A DNA stretch of 64,000 nucleotides, from positions 10,089-74,088 of the forward strand of contig CAZVVN010000009.1 of the NCBI GenBank assembly GCA_964630665.1, read 5' to 3'. The stretch is from UBA9619 sp964630665 (GTDB lineage Bacteria > Pseudomonadota > Gammaproteobacteria > Arenicellales > UBA868). The notes under the pieces were generated by a model. That model did no database searches. It saw only the letters and a list, made by a program, of their open reading frames with translations, and had not been told where the DNA came from. Position numbers and translations under genes: made by a program. Shown one piece after another: positions 16,021 to 23,375 of the stretch; the stretch's first letter is position 1; every line of letters starts with the position of its first letter.

Positions 16021-16046
16021 TCTGCTGTTGGGTTTCTCGGAGCGGC

Positions 16047-16250
16047 TTATCTCTTCGAGCCTTTTTCCTCGTGGGCAAGGTCCACGACTTGAGTCGCGAT
16101 GTCTGCGAATGTCTCCCGGTATCCATCCAGCAGATCGCCTGGTCGCGGGGTGAAGTAATCTTCGAGGTCTACGCCGGACTCCCGTTCTCTGGCGATAAAC
16201 TGTTTTTGCATCCGAAGCATTTGCTGAATCAGTTCCTGCTTAGTGGGCAT
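16047..16250 (-). CDS. Small unknown soluble protein in the dioxygenase/Cas6-like operon
   Basis: A 67-residue protein with no assigned function. GGAG lies seven bases before the ATG at 16250. The N-terminal half (MPTKQELIQQMLRMQKQFI) should be an amphipathic helix. It is followed by DLEDYFTPRPGDLLDGYRE and a charged C-terminus (VVDLAHEEKGSKR). It has no Cys, signal or membrane segment. It lies 105 bases after the Cas6-like gene and 26 bases before the 205-residue gene. Confidence 0.65.
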   Translation of the reverse strand: MPTKQELIQQMLRMQKQFIARERESGVDLEDYFTPRPGDLLDGYRETFADIATQVVDLAHEEKGSKR

Positions 16251-16355
16251 CTGGTGACTCCATAAAGTGCGGTAGCGTCAGTAGGTAGTTTGCGTTCATC
16301 GAATTCGACAGGCCAGTAGTTATTCAGGATACTTTCCTGGCTTCTGGTCGTCGCG

Positions 16356-17042
16356 CTATTCGGTATCATAGACCGCCTCGATGTTGCGTTGTGGAAGAAA
16401 TAGGCCGCAACCGATTTTCCGGCCTTTCCCCAATCCGTATTGCTGCAGCGTGAGTGATTCCCGAGGGCCGAGTTCAGCCAGCATCAGGCTACGGGTCGGT
16501 ATCGGACCGCAAGGCGCCTGAATGATATGCTGCCGTCCGCACAGCATCTTGCACGTAGGTATTGTCAAGTCACTCAACCGCTCAGCAGTCCAGTGAAGGA
16601 ACTGCTCTTCATCTTCGGTATCGGCTTCAATGGCGACATGACGGGCAAATATCGTCGCCATCGGGTTCAGCCGACGAATACGGGCAGGGCCCACCCCGAT
16701 TCGGTGGCCATCGACTTCGATCTCCAGGCCACTCAGTGATCGGGCAGAGCTGATCCTTTCGATGGGTAGGCGCAGAACCAATCGGGTCCGTTTGGACAAA
16801 TGCAACAATTGATGACCGGCAGGTCGGACCCAACCGTTGCCAGATTCGGCAACATGGATAAGGTGAATCCCGGATGTTTTGTCAGTCTCAATCCAGGGCA
16901 GGATCGCCGCTACCGCTCGAAAAAGTGCGTGACCGTGCTCAGACGGAAGATCTCTACCACTGATCCTGAAAACGAGGTCGACGATAACGTCGGGTCCGGT
17001 CTCCGCTTCGGCTGGTGTGTCGTCCTGCCAGAACATAACCAT
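16356..17042 (-). CDS. Cas6-like RAMP protein of the Cmx6 (type I-MYXAN) kind, no array nearby
   Basis: Cas6 proteins are ferredoxin-fold (RAMP) endoribonucleases that cut CRISPR precursor RNA. This 228-residue protein ends with a Gly-rich loop GLGKGRKIGCGLFLP (from about residue 203), the hallmark C-terminal RAMP motif. It has GHALFRAVAAILPW near the N-terminus and RLVLRLPIE followed by LSGLEIEVDGHRIGVG in the middle, as in Cmx6-type sequences. I see no other cas gene and no repeat-spacer array in the window. Its ATG follows directly on the stop codon of the small gene upstream. A role outside CRISPR is likely, by inference. Confidence 0.72.
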   Translation of the reverse strand: MVMFWQDDTPAEAETGPDVIVDLVFRISGRDLPSEHGHALFRAVAAILPWIETDKTSGIHLIHVAESGNGWVRPAGHQLLHLSKRTRLVLRLPIERISSARSLSGLEIEVDGHRIGVGPARIRRLNPMATIFARHVAIEADTEDEEQFLHWTAERLSDLTIPTCKMLCGRQHIIQAPCGPIPTRSLMLAELGPRESLTLQQYGLGKGRKIGCGLFLPQRNIEAVYDTE

Positions 17043-17210
17043 TTAGTGGGGCAGGGACACCTGGATCAACTTCCGATCGATTCCCCGACCATTCGCTATC
17101 AGTATATCGACCACATTTCGCAGAAGTAGCCCGAATCGGTCTGGGTCGGTCAATTCAAGCAGATTCTGCAGCATGATCTCATTGAACCCGAGCGCAAGCA
17201 CGCTGGCCAC
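17043..17210 (-). CDS. Very small protein coupled to the Cas6-like gene
   Basis: Its TAA (17045-17043) is followed with no gap by the ATG of the Cas6-like gene, which suggests translational coupling. From GTG 17210 the product has 55 residues and overlaps the dioxygenase 3' end by 32 bases. GTG 17201 or ATG 17174 (43 residues) are other possible starts. The C-terminal part, LLELTDPDRFGLLLRNVVDI followed by LIANGRGIDRKLIQVSLPH, looks like a genuine folded sequence and not a shadow frame. Function unknown. Confidence 0.5.
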   Translation of the reverse strand: MASVLALGFNEIMLQNLLELTDPDRFGLLLRNVVDILIANGRGIDRKLIQVSLPH

Positions 17211-18105
17211 TTGCTGGTTGACTGATGAGACTATCGTGGAATCGTCCTCGGTAAAAAAGTCGCTTGCTCGATTCCAACAGCGCGCTGTCAAAGGCGTCGC
17301 GCCGGTGCAACACATTGTTGCACAGGATGCCCTCGCCGGGCTTCAGGCGCCGGCGCAAGATAAGATCAGAGCGCTCGCTCAGAATCTCACCCAGGGCCGC
17401 GACGGCCTCCCGAGTCAATGGGTCGTCACGCCAGATGATATGTTGTCGGCGGCTGGTGTAGCGCATGTTGAGTTGTCCACTCGCCCGCCAGAAAACCGGT
17501 CCTGAGCGGGCCTCCCGGTTCCCGTTCACAGCATCTCGATTGGCAGGGATTGTCATCGCGTCGTCCCGGCACAGTGCGATCGGATACGCAGGGTCCGCGT
17601 GGTGCAGCAAGGTGTAAACAATCGCATGATCGATGAATTCGCTCGTACCGCCAGTCGCGGCCGCAGCCACACAGTGAAGCAGCATACCGCGGATCCGGCG
17701 GTCAACAGGGTTGTAGTAGCCATCGGTGTGCCAGTTCAACTCGCGGTTGGTGTAGGGAACGTACCGTTTGAGCGATGACTGCGTAACCTGGAGCCGTGTC
17801 AGGCCGGTGACGTTTACCGCACTGCCCCGATCAAGTCTTTTGAGTCCAACCTGGTGGCATAATTCGAGCACATCAGCAGCGGTCGTCGCCTCTGGTCTGA
17901 GACAACGATAGAGGGCGAGATTTGAGCCGCGCACCCGTTCCTTAAGCGCAGTAAATTCATGACGTTTAAGGGCCGCGGCTGTCTCGATCTCGATGGCTGG
18001 TAGGGCGATGGTGTGGCGATAATGATCGAGTCGCCGGTCAAGCGTATTTCTTGATGGCAGGGGCCGTACGGGCCCACCGTGTTTTTTCCAAAAAGTCTGG
18101 TTCAT
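17179..18105 (-). CDS. TauD/TfdA-family Fe(II)/2-oxoglutarate dioxygenase
   Basis: Enzymes of this family hydroxylate small substrates using Fe(II), oxygen and 2-oxoglutarate; several act on organosulfur compounds such as taurine. The 308-residue protein has the facial-triad HxD in NWHTDGYYNP (about residues 126/128), the distal His in NNVLHRRDAF (about 267) and a following Arg in LFYRGRF that would bind 2-oxoglutarate. ATG 18105 is taken as start; an in-frame TTG lies six codons upstream. It heads the minus-strand operon that contains the Cas6-like gene and diverges from dsr. The substrate is unknown. Confidence 0.85.
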   Translation of the reverse strand: MNQTFWKKHGGPVRPLPSRNTLDRRLDHYRHTIALPAIEIETAAALKRHEFTALKERVRGSNLALYRCLRPEATTAADVLELCHQVGLKRLDRGSAVNVTGLTRLQVTQSSLKRYVPYTNRELNWHTDGYYNPVDRRIRGMLLHCVAAAATGGTSEFIDHAIVYTLLHHADPAYPIALCRDDAMTIPANRDAVNGNREARSGPVFWRASGQLNMRYTSRRQHIIWRDDPLTREAVAALGEILSERSDLILRRRLKPGEGILCNNVLHRRDAFDSALLESSKRLFYRGRFHDSLISQPASGQRACARVQ

Positions 18106-18507
18106 TAGCGATTTATTGAACAAACGTAGTCATTGACGGGTGGATCAGCCGCCAATTGATTGAACGGATTCTAGTGGACGCAGCGCCACTGACAACTGGC
18201 CATTGTGGTTGTCTCTTGCACAGTTTCCGGGTGGGTTCTTCACCCGGCACGTGTAACTACTGATTTGTAAAGCGGAGCAAAATCCTACTGATGTTATTGA
18301 AATTACGTGTTTTTGCAGACAGATCTGGGATGACCACACCAGCTATTGCATGTGAATAAATACAGCTATATCCCGATTGGGATAGTTTCTTGTCACGGCG
18401 ACCTTGCCCGATGGGGGAAGTGGCCAAAGCCACTGGTGGGCATACAATGTGTCGACACAATTGCCGTTGCGACAACTGGCCGTCGTGTAGACGAGGATAC
18501 CATCCCT
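18106..18507. promoter_or_regulatory. Divergent control region between the dioxygenase operon and dsr
   Basis: These roughly 400 bases should carry the promoters of both the dsr operon and the minus-strand dioxygenase operon. The frame of dsrA stays open back to 18346, but those codons do not resemble DsrA and lack a ribosome site. An inverted repeat at 18227-18247 is listed separately. A weak promoter-like pair TTGCAT...TATATC lies near 18346-18372 with short spacing. I see no riboswitch or RNA gene. Confidence 0.45.
18227..18247. promoter_or_regulatory. Inverted repeat upstream of dsrA
   Basis: CCGGGTG (18227-18233) and CACCCGG (18241-18247) form a perfect 7-bp inverted repeat with a 7-base spacer. 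It lies 122 bases upstream of the dioxygenase start and 260 bases upstream of dsrA. There is no T tract after it, so an operator is more likely than a terminator. The binding protein is unknown. Confidence 0.35.
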
Positions 18508-19785
18508 ATGTCAGAACCAGAGCGACACTCGACCCCGATGTTGGACGAACTGGAGAACGGGCCCTGGCCAAGTTTTGTCTCCGGTATCAAACGACTCCGG
18601 GACGAACATTCCCAGGACCGGGTCAATGGTGTTGCCAACGATCTGTTGGGACAGCTGGAACACTCCTACGAGACCCGCAAGGGCTACTGGAAAGGTGGTA
18701 CCGTCAGTGTTTACGGCTACGGTGGCGGCATCATTCCGCGTTTCTCCGAAGTTGGTCAGCAGTTTCCTGAATCCAAAGAGTTCCACACCTTACGGGTCCA
18801 GCCGCCGGCCGGCAATCATTACACGACCGACGTTCTTCGTCAGCTCGCCGACAGCTGGGAGAAGTGGGGTTCGGGCCTGGTGACCTTTCACGGTCAGACC
18901 GGCAACATCATGTTTATCGGGTCGACCACCGAGAACACTCAGCACTTCTTCGATGAGATCAACGACTATGGCTTCGATCTCGGTGGGGCGGGCCCTTGTG
19001 TTCGGACCGCAATGTCCTGTGTCGGGTCCAGCCGCTGTGAACAATCATGTGCCAACGAACACAGGATTCATCGTCAACTGGTCAACAACTTCACCGATGA
19101 CGTGCATCGACCCGCGCTGCCGTACAAGTTCAAATTCAAAGTCTCGGGATGTCCGAACGACTGTATGAACTCAATCGAGCGGGCGGATATGGCCGTGATC
19201 GGCACCTGGCGAGACGACATCAAGGTAGATCAGGATGAATGGAAAACCTATGTCCAAACAAAGGGTCGGCAACATGTGATAGACAATATCATCACCCGTT
19301 GTCCAAGTCGTTGCATGAGCCTGAAAGATGACGATACCGTTGACATCGACAATCGCAACTGTGTGCGTTGCATGCACTGTCTGAATGTCGTGCCCAAGGC
19401 GCTTTCACCGGGCCAGGACACCGGAGTTACCGTGCTCTTAGGCGGCAAACGTACCCTCAAGATCGGTGACCTGATGGGTACCGTAGTGGTGCCTTTTATG
19501 AAACTCGAACACGATGAAGACTACGGGCGACTGGTCGAGATCGCGGAAAACACAATCGACTTCTGGGCTGAGCATGGGCTTGAACACGAGCGCTGTGGAG
19601 AGATGATCGAGCGAATCGGTTTGATCAACTTTCTAGAAGGCGTTGGACTCGAGGTTGATCCCAATATGGTTGCGACACCTCGGGAGTCATCTTACGTTCG
19701 GATGGATGGCTGGGATGATGAGGCCATTAAATGGTTTGAACGTAAGTCTCAAGACAAACAGTCTGAGTCTGACTCGGCGGCCTGA
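18508..19785 (+). CDS. dsrA: Reverse-type dissimilatory sulfite reductase, alpha subunit
   Basis: DsrAB, run in the oxidative direction, converts DsrC-bound sulfane sulfur to sulfite. ATG 18508 (GAGG upstream) gives 425 residues, the normal size, starting MSEPERHSTPMLDELENGPW. Siroheme/cluster Cys are visible: CVRTAMSCVGSSRCEQSC (Cys 164, 171, 177, 181) and SGCPNDC (Cys 215, 219). An inserted ferredoxin domain has Cys 265, 269, 285, 288 and 291. It is the first of 14 dsr genes. The operon contains dsrEFH and dsrL, which mark the oxidative type, and no dsrD is seen. Confidence 0.98.
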   Translation: MSEPERHSTPMLDELENGPWPSFVSGIKRLRDEHSQDRVNGVANDLLGQLEHSYETRKGYWKGGTVSVYGYGGGIIPRFSEVGQQFPESKEFHTLRVQPPAGNHYTTDVLRQLADSWEKWGSGLVTFHGQTGNIMFIGSTTENTQHFFDEINDYGFDLGGAGPCVRTAMSCVGSSRCEQSCANEHRIHRQLVNNFTDDVHRPALPYKFKFKVSGCPNDCMNSIERADMAVIGTWRDDIKVDQDEWKTYVQTKGRQHVIDNIITRCPSRCMSLKDDDTVDIDNRNCVRCMHCLNVVPKALSPGQDTGVTVLLGGKRTLKIGDLMGTVVVPFMKLEHDEDYGRLVEIAENTIDFWAEHGLEHERCGEMIERIGLINFLEGVGLEVDPNMVATPRESSYVRMDGWDDEAIKWFERKSQDKQSESDSAA

Positions 19786-19820
19786 TCGGCTGCGCACCCT
19801 GAAACTCGGAGCTCAACGGG

Positions 19821-20897
19821 ATGGCAAAAAAAGAAATGCGCCAGCCGATCGAAAGCGGCTGCCCCGATGGTTTCCAGTACATGCATCCCGTCATGCTCAG
19901 AAACTTTGGCCAGTGGCAGTGGCACGATCATCCTCGCCCCGGCGTTCTGCGGCACGTTGCACACAGTGGCGATCAGATCTGGACAGTCCGGGCCGGTACC
20001 CAGCGTATTCTCGATGTGTTTACGTTGCGAAAGTTGTGCGATATCGGTGACGAGTTTGCCGACGGCCACGTGCGTTTCACCATCCGCAGCAATATCGAGT
20101 ACATGGTCTCGGACCAGGGCAAGGTCGACTCCCTGATCGAAGCCCTGGAATCATCCGGTTTCGTAGTCGGCGGGACAAAAAATTCGGTCGCAATGATCGC
20201 TCACACCCAGGGTTGGCTGCATTGCGACATTCCAGGTACCGATGCATCCGGAGTGGTCAAGTCGATGATGGACGAACTGATCGACGAGTTTAGAAACTGC
20301 AACATGCCTAATCGCGTGCATATCACCACGTCCTGTTGCCAGATCAACTGTGGCGGTCAGGGCGACATCGCGATCAACGTTCAACACACGAAACCGCCGA
20401 AAATCAATCACGACCTCGTGGCCAACGTCTGCGAGCGGCCGTCGGTGGTGGCACGCTGCCCGGTGGCTGCAATTCGCCCGGCGTTGGTGAACGGTAAACC
20501 GACCCTGGAGGTTGACGAGAAAAAATGTATCTGCTGCGGCGCCTGCTATCCACCGTGCCCGCCAATGCAGATCAATGACCCAGAGCACACCAAGCTTGCG
20601 ATCTGGGTAGGCGGTAACCATTCCAACGCCCGCAGCAAACCGAGCTTCCAGAAGCTGGTTGCCTCGGGTGTGCCCAATAATCCCCCGCGCTGGCCGGAAG
20701 CCACAGCGATCGTCAAGCGCATACTGCGAACCTACAAGGAAGATGCAAAGGATTGGGAACGGATCAACGACTGGATCGATCGAATCGGCTGGCCACGCTT
20801 CTTTGAACTGACCGGGCTGCCTTTTACCAAGTACCACATCGACCACTGGCGCGGTTCTCGCAAGAGCCTGAACGCCTCGACCCACATCCGTTTTTGA
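19821..20897 (+). CDS. dsrB: Reverse-type dissimilatory sulfite reductase, beta subunit
   Basis: DsrB forms an alpha2-beta2 enzyme with DsrA. The 358-residue protein has SCCQINCGGQGD (Cys 172, 173, 177), VVARCPVAAIRP (Cys 213), and a ferredoxin segment KKCICCGACYPPCPPM (Cys 236-246) that binds a 4Fe-4S cluster. The N-terminal SGCPDGFQYMHPVML is typical. It starts with ATG 36 bases after dsrA. Confidence 0.98.
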   Translation: MAKKEMRQPIESGCPDGFQYMHPVMLRNFGQWQWHDHPRPGVLRHVAHSGDQIWTVRAGTQRILDVFTLRKLCDIGDEFADGHVRFTIRSNIEYMVSDQGKVDSLIEALESSGFVVGGTKNSVAMIAHTQGWLHCDIPGTDASGVVKSMMDELIDEFRNCNMPNRVHITTSCCQINCGGQGDIAINVQHTKPPKINHDLVANVCERPSVVARCPVAAIRPALVNGKPTLEVDEKKCICCGACYPPCPPMQINDPEHTKLAIWVGGNHSNARSKPSFQKLVASGVPNNPPRWPEATAIVKRILRTYKEDAKDWERINDWIDRIGWPRFFELTGLPFTKYHIDHWRGSRKSLNASTHIRF

Positions 20898-20907
20898 ATC
20901 CCCGGCA

Positions 20908-21300
20908 ATGAAGTTCTCGATTATGGTCAATGAAGGACCGTACACTCACCAGGCCTCTGATACCGCTTTCAATTTCACCAAGGCAGCACTCGAGGCCGGG
21001 CACGAGATATTCCGAATCTTTTTCTATCACGACGGTGTCAACAACGGCACGCGGATGACAATACCCCCTCAGGATGACCGCCACGTGGTCAATCGCTGGA
21101 GCGAATTGGCCGAACAGCATGGGCTGGATATGGTGGTCTGTGTTGCCGCCGCCCAACGGCGCGGTATCCTGGATGCGGATGAGGCCAAGCGCAATGGCAA
21201 GGACGGCGACAACATAGCTCCGGGGTTCAGGATCTCAGGCCTCGGGCAGCTGATCGAAGCCGGTATCCAGGCCGATCGCCTACTGGTGTTCGGCGATTAG
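20908..21300 (+). CDS. dsrE: DsrE, sulfur-relay subunit
   Basis: DsrE, DsrF and DsrH form a cytoplasmic hexamer related to TusBCD that transfers sulfur to DsrC. The 130-residue protein has the conserved active Cys at residue 78 in DMVVCVAAAQRRG, the same position as in the Allochromatium protein. DsrEFH is a marker of oxidative dsr operons. Its stop is followed at once by the GTG start of dsrF. Confidence 0.97.
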   Translation: MKFSIMVNEGPYTHQASDTAFNFTKAALEAGHEIFRIFFYHDGVNNGTRMTIPPQDDRHVVNRWSELAEQHGLDMVVCVAAAQRRGILDADEAKRNGKDGDNIAPGFRISGLGQLIEAGIQADRLLVFGD

Positions 21301-21717
21301 GTGCAGTCAATGCCGAGGGTAAAGAAATTCATGTACGTCAACCGCCACGCACCTCACGGTACGATCTATGCGCTCGAAGGTCTGGAGGTGGTCCTGATCG
21401 GCGCGGCTTTCGACCAGGACGTCAGCATGGCCTTCATCGGGGACGGGGTCTTTCAACTGAAAAAGGGTCAAGATACTACCGACTCCGACATCAAGAACTT
21501 CTCGCCCACCTACCGTGCACTCGGTGACTACGATGTCACCCAGCTCTATGTAGAACGGGAATCGCTCGAGGAGCGGGGCCTTGCGATCGGTGACCTGATG
21601 GACTTGACCTGGGAGGATGAAGAGGACGACTGGACCGAGAAGCCCTCGATCCGGGTCGTCAATCGCCAGGAACTGTCTGACCTTCTGGAAACGCAGGATG
21701 TGATCCTGAATTTTTGA
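21301..21717 (+). CDS. dsrF: DsrF, sulfur-relay subunit
   Basis: This TusC-like subunit of the DsrEFH complex has 138 residues. It starts with GTG directly after the dsrE stop. Family features are KKFMYVNRHAPHGTIYALEGL and VVLIGAAFDQDVSMAFIGDG, a TusC-like hydrophobic core. It has no catalytic Cys like that of DsrE. Its C-terminus (LSDLLETQDVILNF) is typical of the family. Confidence 0.96.
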   Translation: MQSMPRVKKFMYVNRHAPHGTIYALEGLEVVLIGAAFDQDVSMAFIGDGVFQLKKGQDTTDSDIKNFSPTYRALGDYDVTQLYVERESLEERGLAIGDLMDLTWEDEEDDWTEKPSIRVVNRQELSDLLETQDVILNF

Positions 21718-21726
21718 GGACCGAAG

Positions 21727-22029
21727 ATGCTGCACACGGTGAACAAGTCACCCTTTGAGACCCACAGTCTGGAAACCTGTCTAGGGCTGGCAAAACCAGG
21801 CAGCGATATTCTGCTCATTGAAGATGGGGTTTATGCGGCAACCGCTGGTACTACAGTGTCGGCGATGGTTGAACAGGCAATCGAATCCTCCAGCGTCTAC
21901 GCACTGGCACCGGATCTGAAAGCCCGTGGTATAGACCCCGATCAGGTCATCGCCGGTATTCAGCTGGTCGGCTACGATGGTTTCGTCAAACTGAGCGTGA
22001 TGAATGAAACGGTACAGTGCTGGCTGTAA
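21727..22029 (+). CDS. dsrH: DsrH, sulfur-relay subunit
   Basis: This TusB-like third subunit of DsrEFH has 100 residues, starting MLHTVNKSPFETHSLETCLG with the conserved Cys at residue 18 and ILLIEDGVYAA after it. A GAGGACC ribosome site precedes the ATG. It lies nine bases after dsrF and 21 before dsrC, its presumed sulfur acceptor. Confidence 0.96.
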   Translation: MLHTVNKSPFETHSLETCLGLAKPGSDILLIEDGVYAATAGTTVSAMVEQAIESSSVYALAPDLKARGIDPDQVIAGIQLVGYDGFVKLSVMNETVQCWL

Positions 22030-22050
22030 ATTTTTCATAGGAGAGAAACA

Positions 22051-22383
22051 ATGGCATTTGAAATCAACGGCAGAACCTATGAGACGGATGAAGAGGGCTA
22101 TCTTGCCGATCTCAGCGACTGGAGTACGGAAGTTGCCGGTTACATGGCAACCGAGGATGACTGCGACCTGAGTGAGAATCACTGGGAAGTCATAAACTTC
22201 CTGCGTGATTACTACGAGGAGTACCAGATTGCCCCTGCTGTGCGGGTGCTGACCAAGGCCATCGGCAAGCGGCTGGGTAAGGACAAAGGCAACAGTAAGT
22301 ATTTGTACGAACTCTTTCCGTATGGGCCGGCCAAGCAAGCCTGCAAGTATGCCGGCCTGCCCAAGCCTACTGGCTGTGTCTGA
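22051..22383 (+). CDS. dsrC: DsrC, sulfur-carrying substrate protein of DsrAB
   Basis: DsrC receives sulfur from DsrEFH and presents it to DsrAB on its flexible C-terminal arm, then interacts with the DsrK subunit. The 110-residue protein ends ACKYAGLPKPTGCV, with the two essential Cys at residues 98 and 109, ten residues apart. Both being present marks a true DsrC and not a TusE. A ribosome site GGAGAG precedes the ATG. Confidence 0.98.
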   Translation: MAFEINGRTYETDEEGYLADLSDWSTEVAGYMATEDDCDLSENHWEVINFLRDYYEEYQIAPAVRVLTKAIGKRLGKDKGNSKYLYELFPYGPAKQACKYAGLPKPTGCV

Positions 22384-22471
22384 GCAACAGGTCTGATTCA
22401 GGTAGGTTTCCGGCGGTCTCGCCGGATCCCACATCTACAGTACCGTCCAGGCCACCCGGGGAGCAAATTCA

Positions 22472-23364
22472 TTGGCGCTTGGTATTGTTTACGCCGGTCT
22501 TTTTCTCGCCGCTGCGGCGGGTCTTCTGGCCGGCCTGCTTTACCGGATGATTCGTTACGTTCGGACTCCGGTGCCGCTGGTCATTCCGACAACGCCGGCA
22601 CCGACCACCCGGATCGGTGTAGCCGCCCGAATGACTCGCGAAGTGGTGCTGTTTCAAAGCCTCTTCAAAGGCAGCAAGTGGACCTGGTTGTTTGGTTGGT
22701 TGTTCCACTTCGGCATGCTGATCGCGCTGCTCCGCCATTTGCGTTACTTCACGGAACCGGTCTGGTGGTGGGTGTCTATGCTGCAGTGGGCTGGCATCTA
22801 TGCCGGCATCGTGATGGCTCTTGGTCTGGCAGGATTGTGGGCCAGGCGGTTGCTGGTTGACCGCGTCCGTTATATCAGTGCGCCATCAGACCATCTGATT
22901 CTGGCGTTGCTGCTGGCAATCGCCGGCTCAGGGCTGGTTATGAAGTACTGGGTCCATGCCGATATCGTGGCTCTCAAAGCTTTTACCCTTGGGCTTATCA
23001 CNNNNNNNNNNNNNNNNNNNNNNNNNNNNNNNNNNNNNNNNNNNNNNNNNNNNNNNNNNNNNNNNNNNNNNNNNNNNNNNNNNNNNNNNNNNNNNNNNNN
23101 NACTGGGTCCATGCCGATATCGTGGCTCTCAAAGCTTTTACCCTTGGGCTTATCACATTCGACTGGCAGCCTCTACCGGCAGATCCAGTTTTGCTGGTTC
23201 ACCTGACCCTGGTGATCATGCTGATGGTTGTTTTCCCTTTCAGCAAGTTGCTGCACGCCCCGGGCGTATTTTTCAGCCCAACCCTAAATATGAAAGACAC
23301 GCCCAGGGAACACCGGCATGTGACTGAATGGACGGAAAATATCAGACGTTCCAACGGTAGCTGA
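22472..23364 (+). CDS. dsrM: DsrM, membrane cytochrome b-type subunit (interrupted by an assembly gap)
   Basis: DsrM is the heme-b membrane subunit of DsrMKJOP, related to NarI. It starts at TTG 22472 after GGGGAG. The N-terminal part has several membrane helices and candidate heme ligands in WLFGWLFHFGMLIALLRHLRY. The gene is cut by 100 N (23002-23101) flanked by two identical 55-bp copies. If one copy and the N are removed, the frame runs on without a shift (LGLIT to FDWQPLP) and gives 245 residues, the normal DsrM length. So the gene is probably intact in the organism. Confidence 0.92.
22947..23001 (+). repeat. Left copy of a 55-bp duplication flanking the N run
   Basis: These 55 bases are identical to 23102-23156 on the other side of the gap. 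Both encode the same dsrM segment (tWVHADIVALKAFTLGLI). A shared contig end of exactly 55 bases is what an assembler with that k-mer size leaves when it scaffolds two contigs without merging them. Confidence 0.9.
23002..23101. other. Assembly gap, exactly 100 N
   Basis: A run of 100 unknown bases inside dsrM, the standard placeholder for a scaffold gap of unknown size. Because the two flanks overlap by 55 identical bases and the reading frame closes without them, the true gap length is probably zero or negative. Confidence 0.97.
23102..23156 (+). repeat. Right copy of the 55-bp duplication flanking the N run
   Basis: Identical to 22947-23001. The sequence beyond it (ATTCGACTGGCAG...) continues dsrM in the frame that enters the gap from the left. 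Confidence 0.9.
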
Positions 23365-23375
23365 TAGGCCAATCC

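Noticed and set aside
18145..18339. 64-codon minus-strand frame in the dsr control region
   Set aside because: It lies across the inverted repeat, has no ribosome site, and is most likely chance.
15403..18507. Possible CRISPR array near the Cas6-like gene
   Set aside because: I looked through the intergenic parts on both sides and found no direct repeats at spacer-like distances.
18346..18507. 54-codon N-terminal extension of dsrA
   Set aside because: The extension does not resemble DsrA, while the ATG at 18508 gives the normal start and length.
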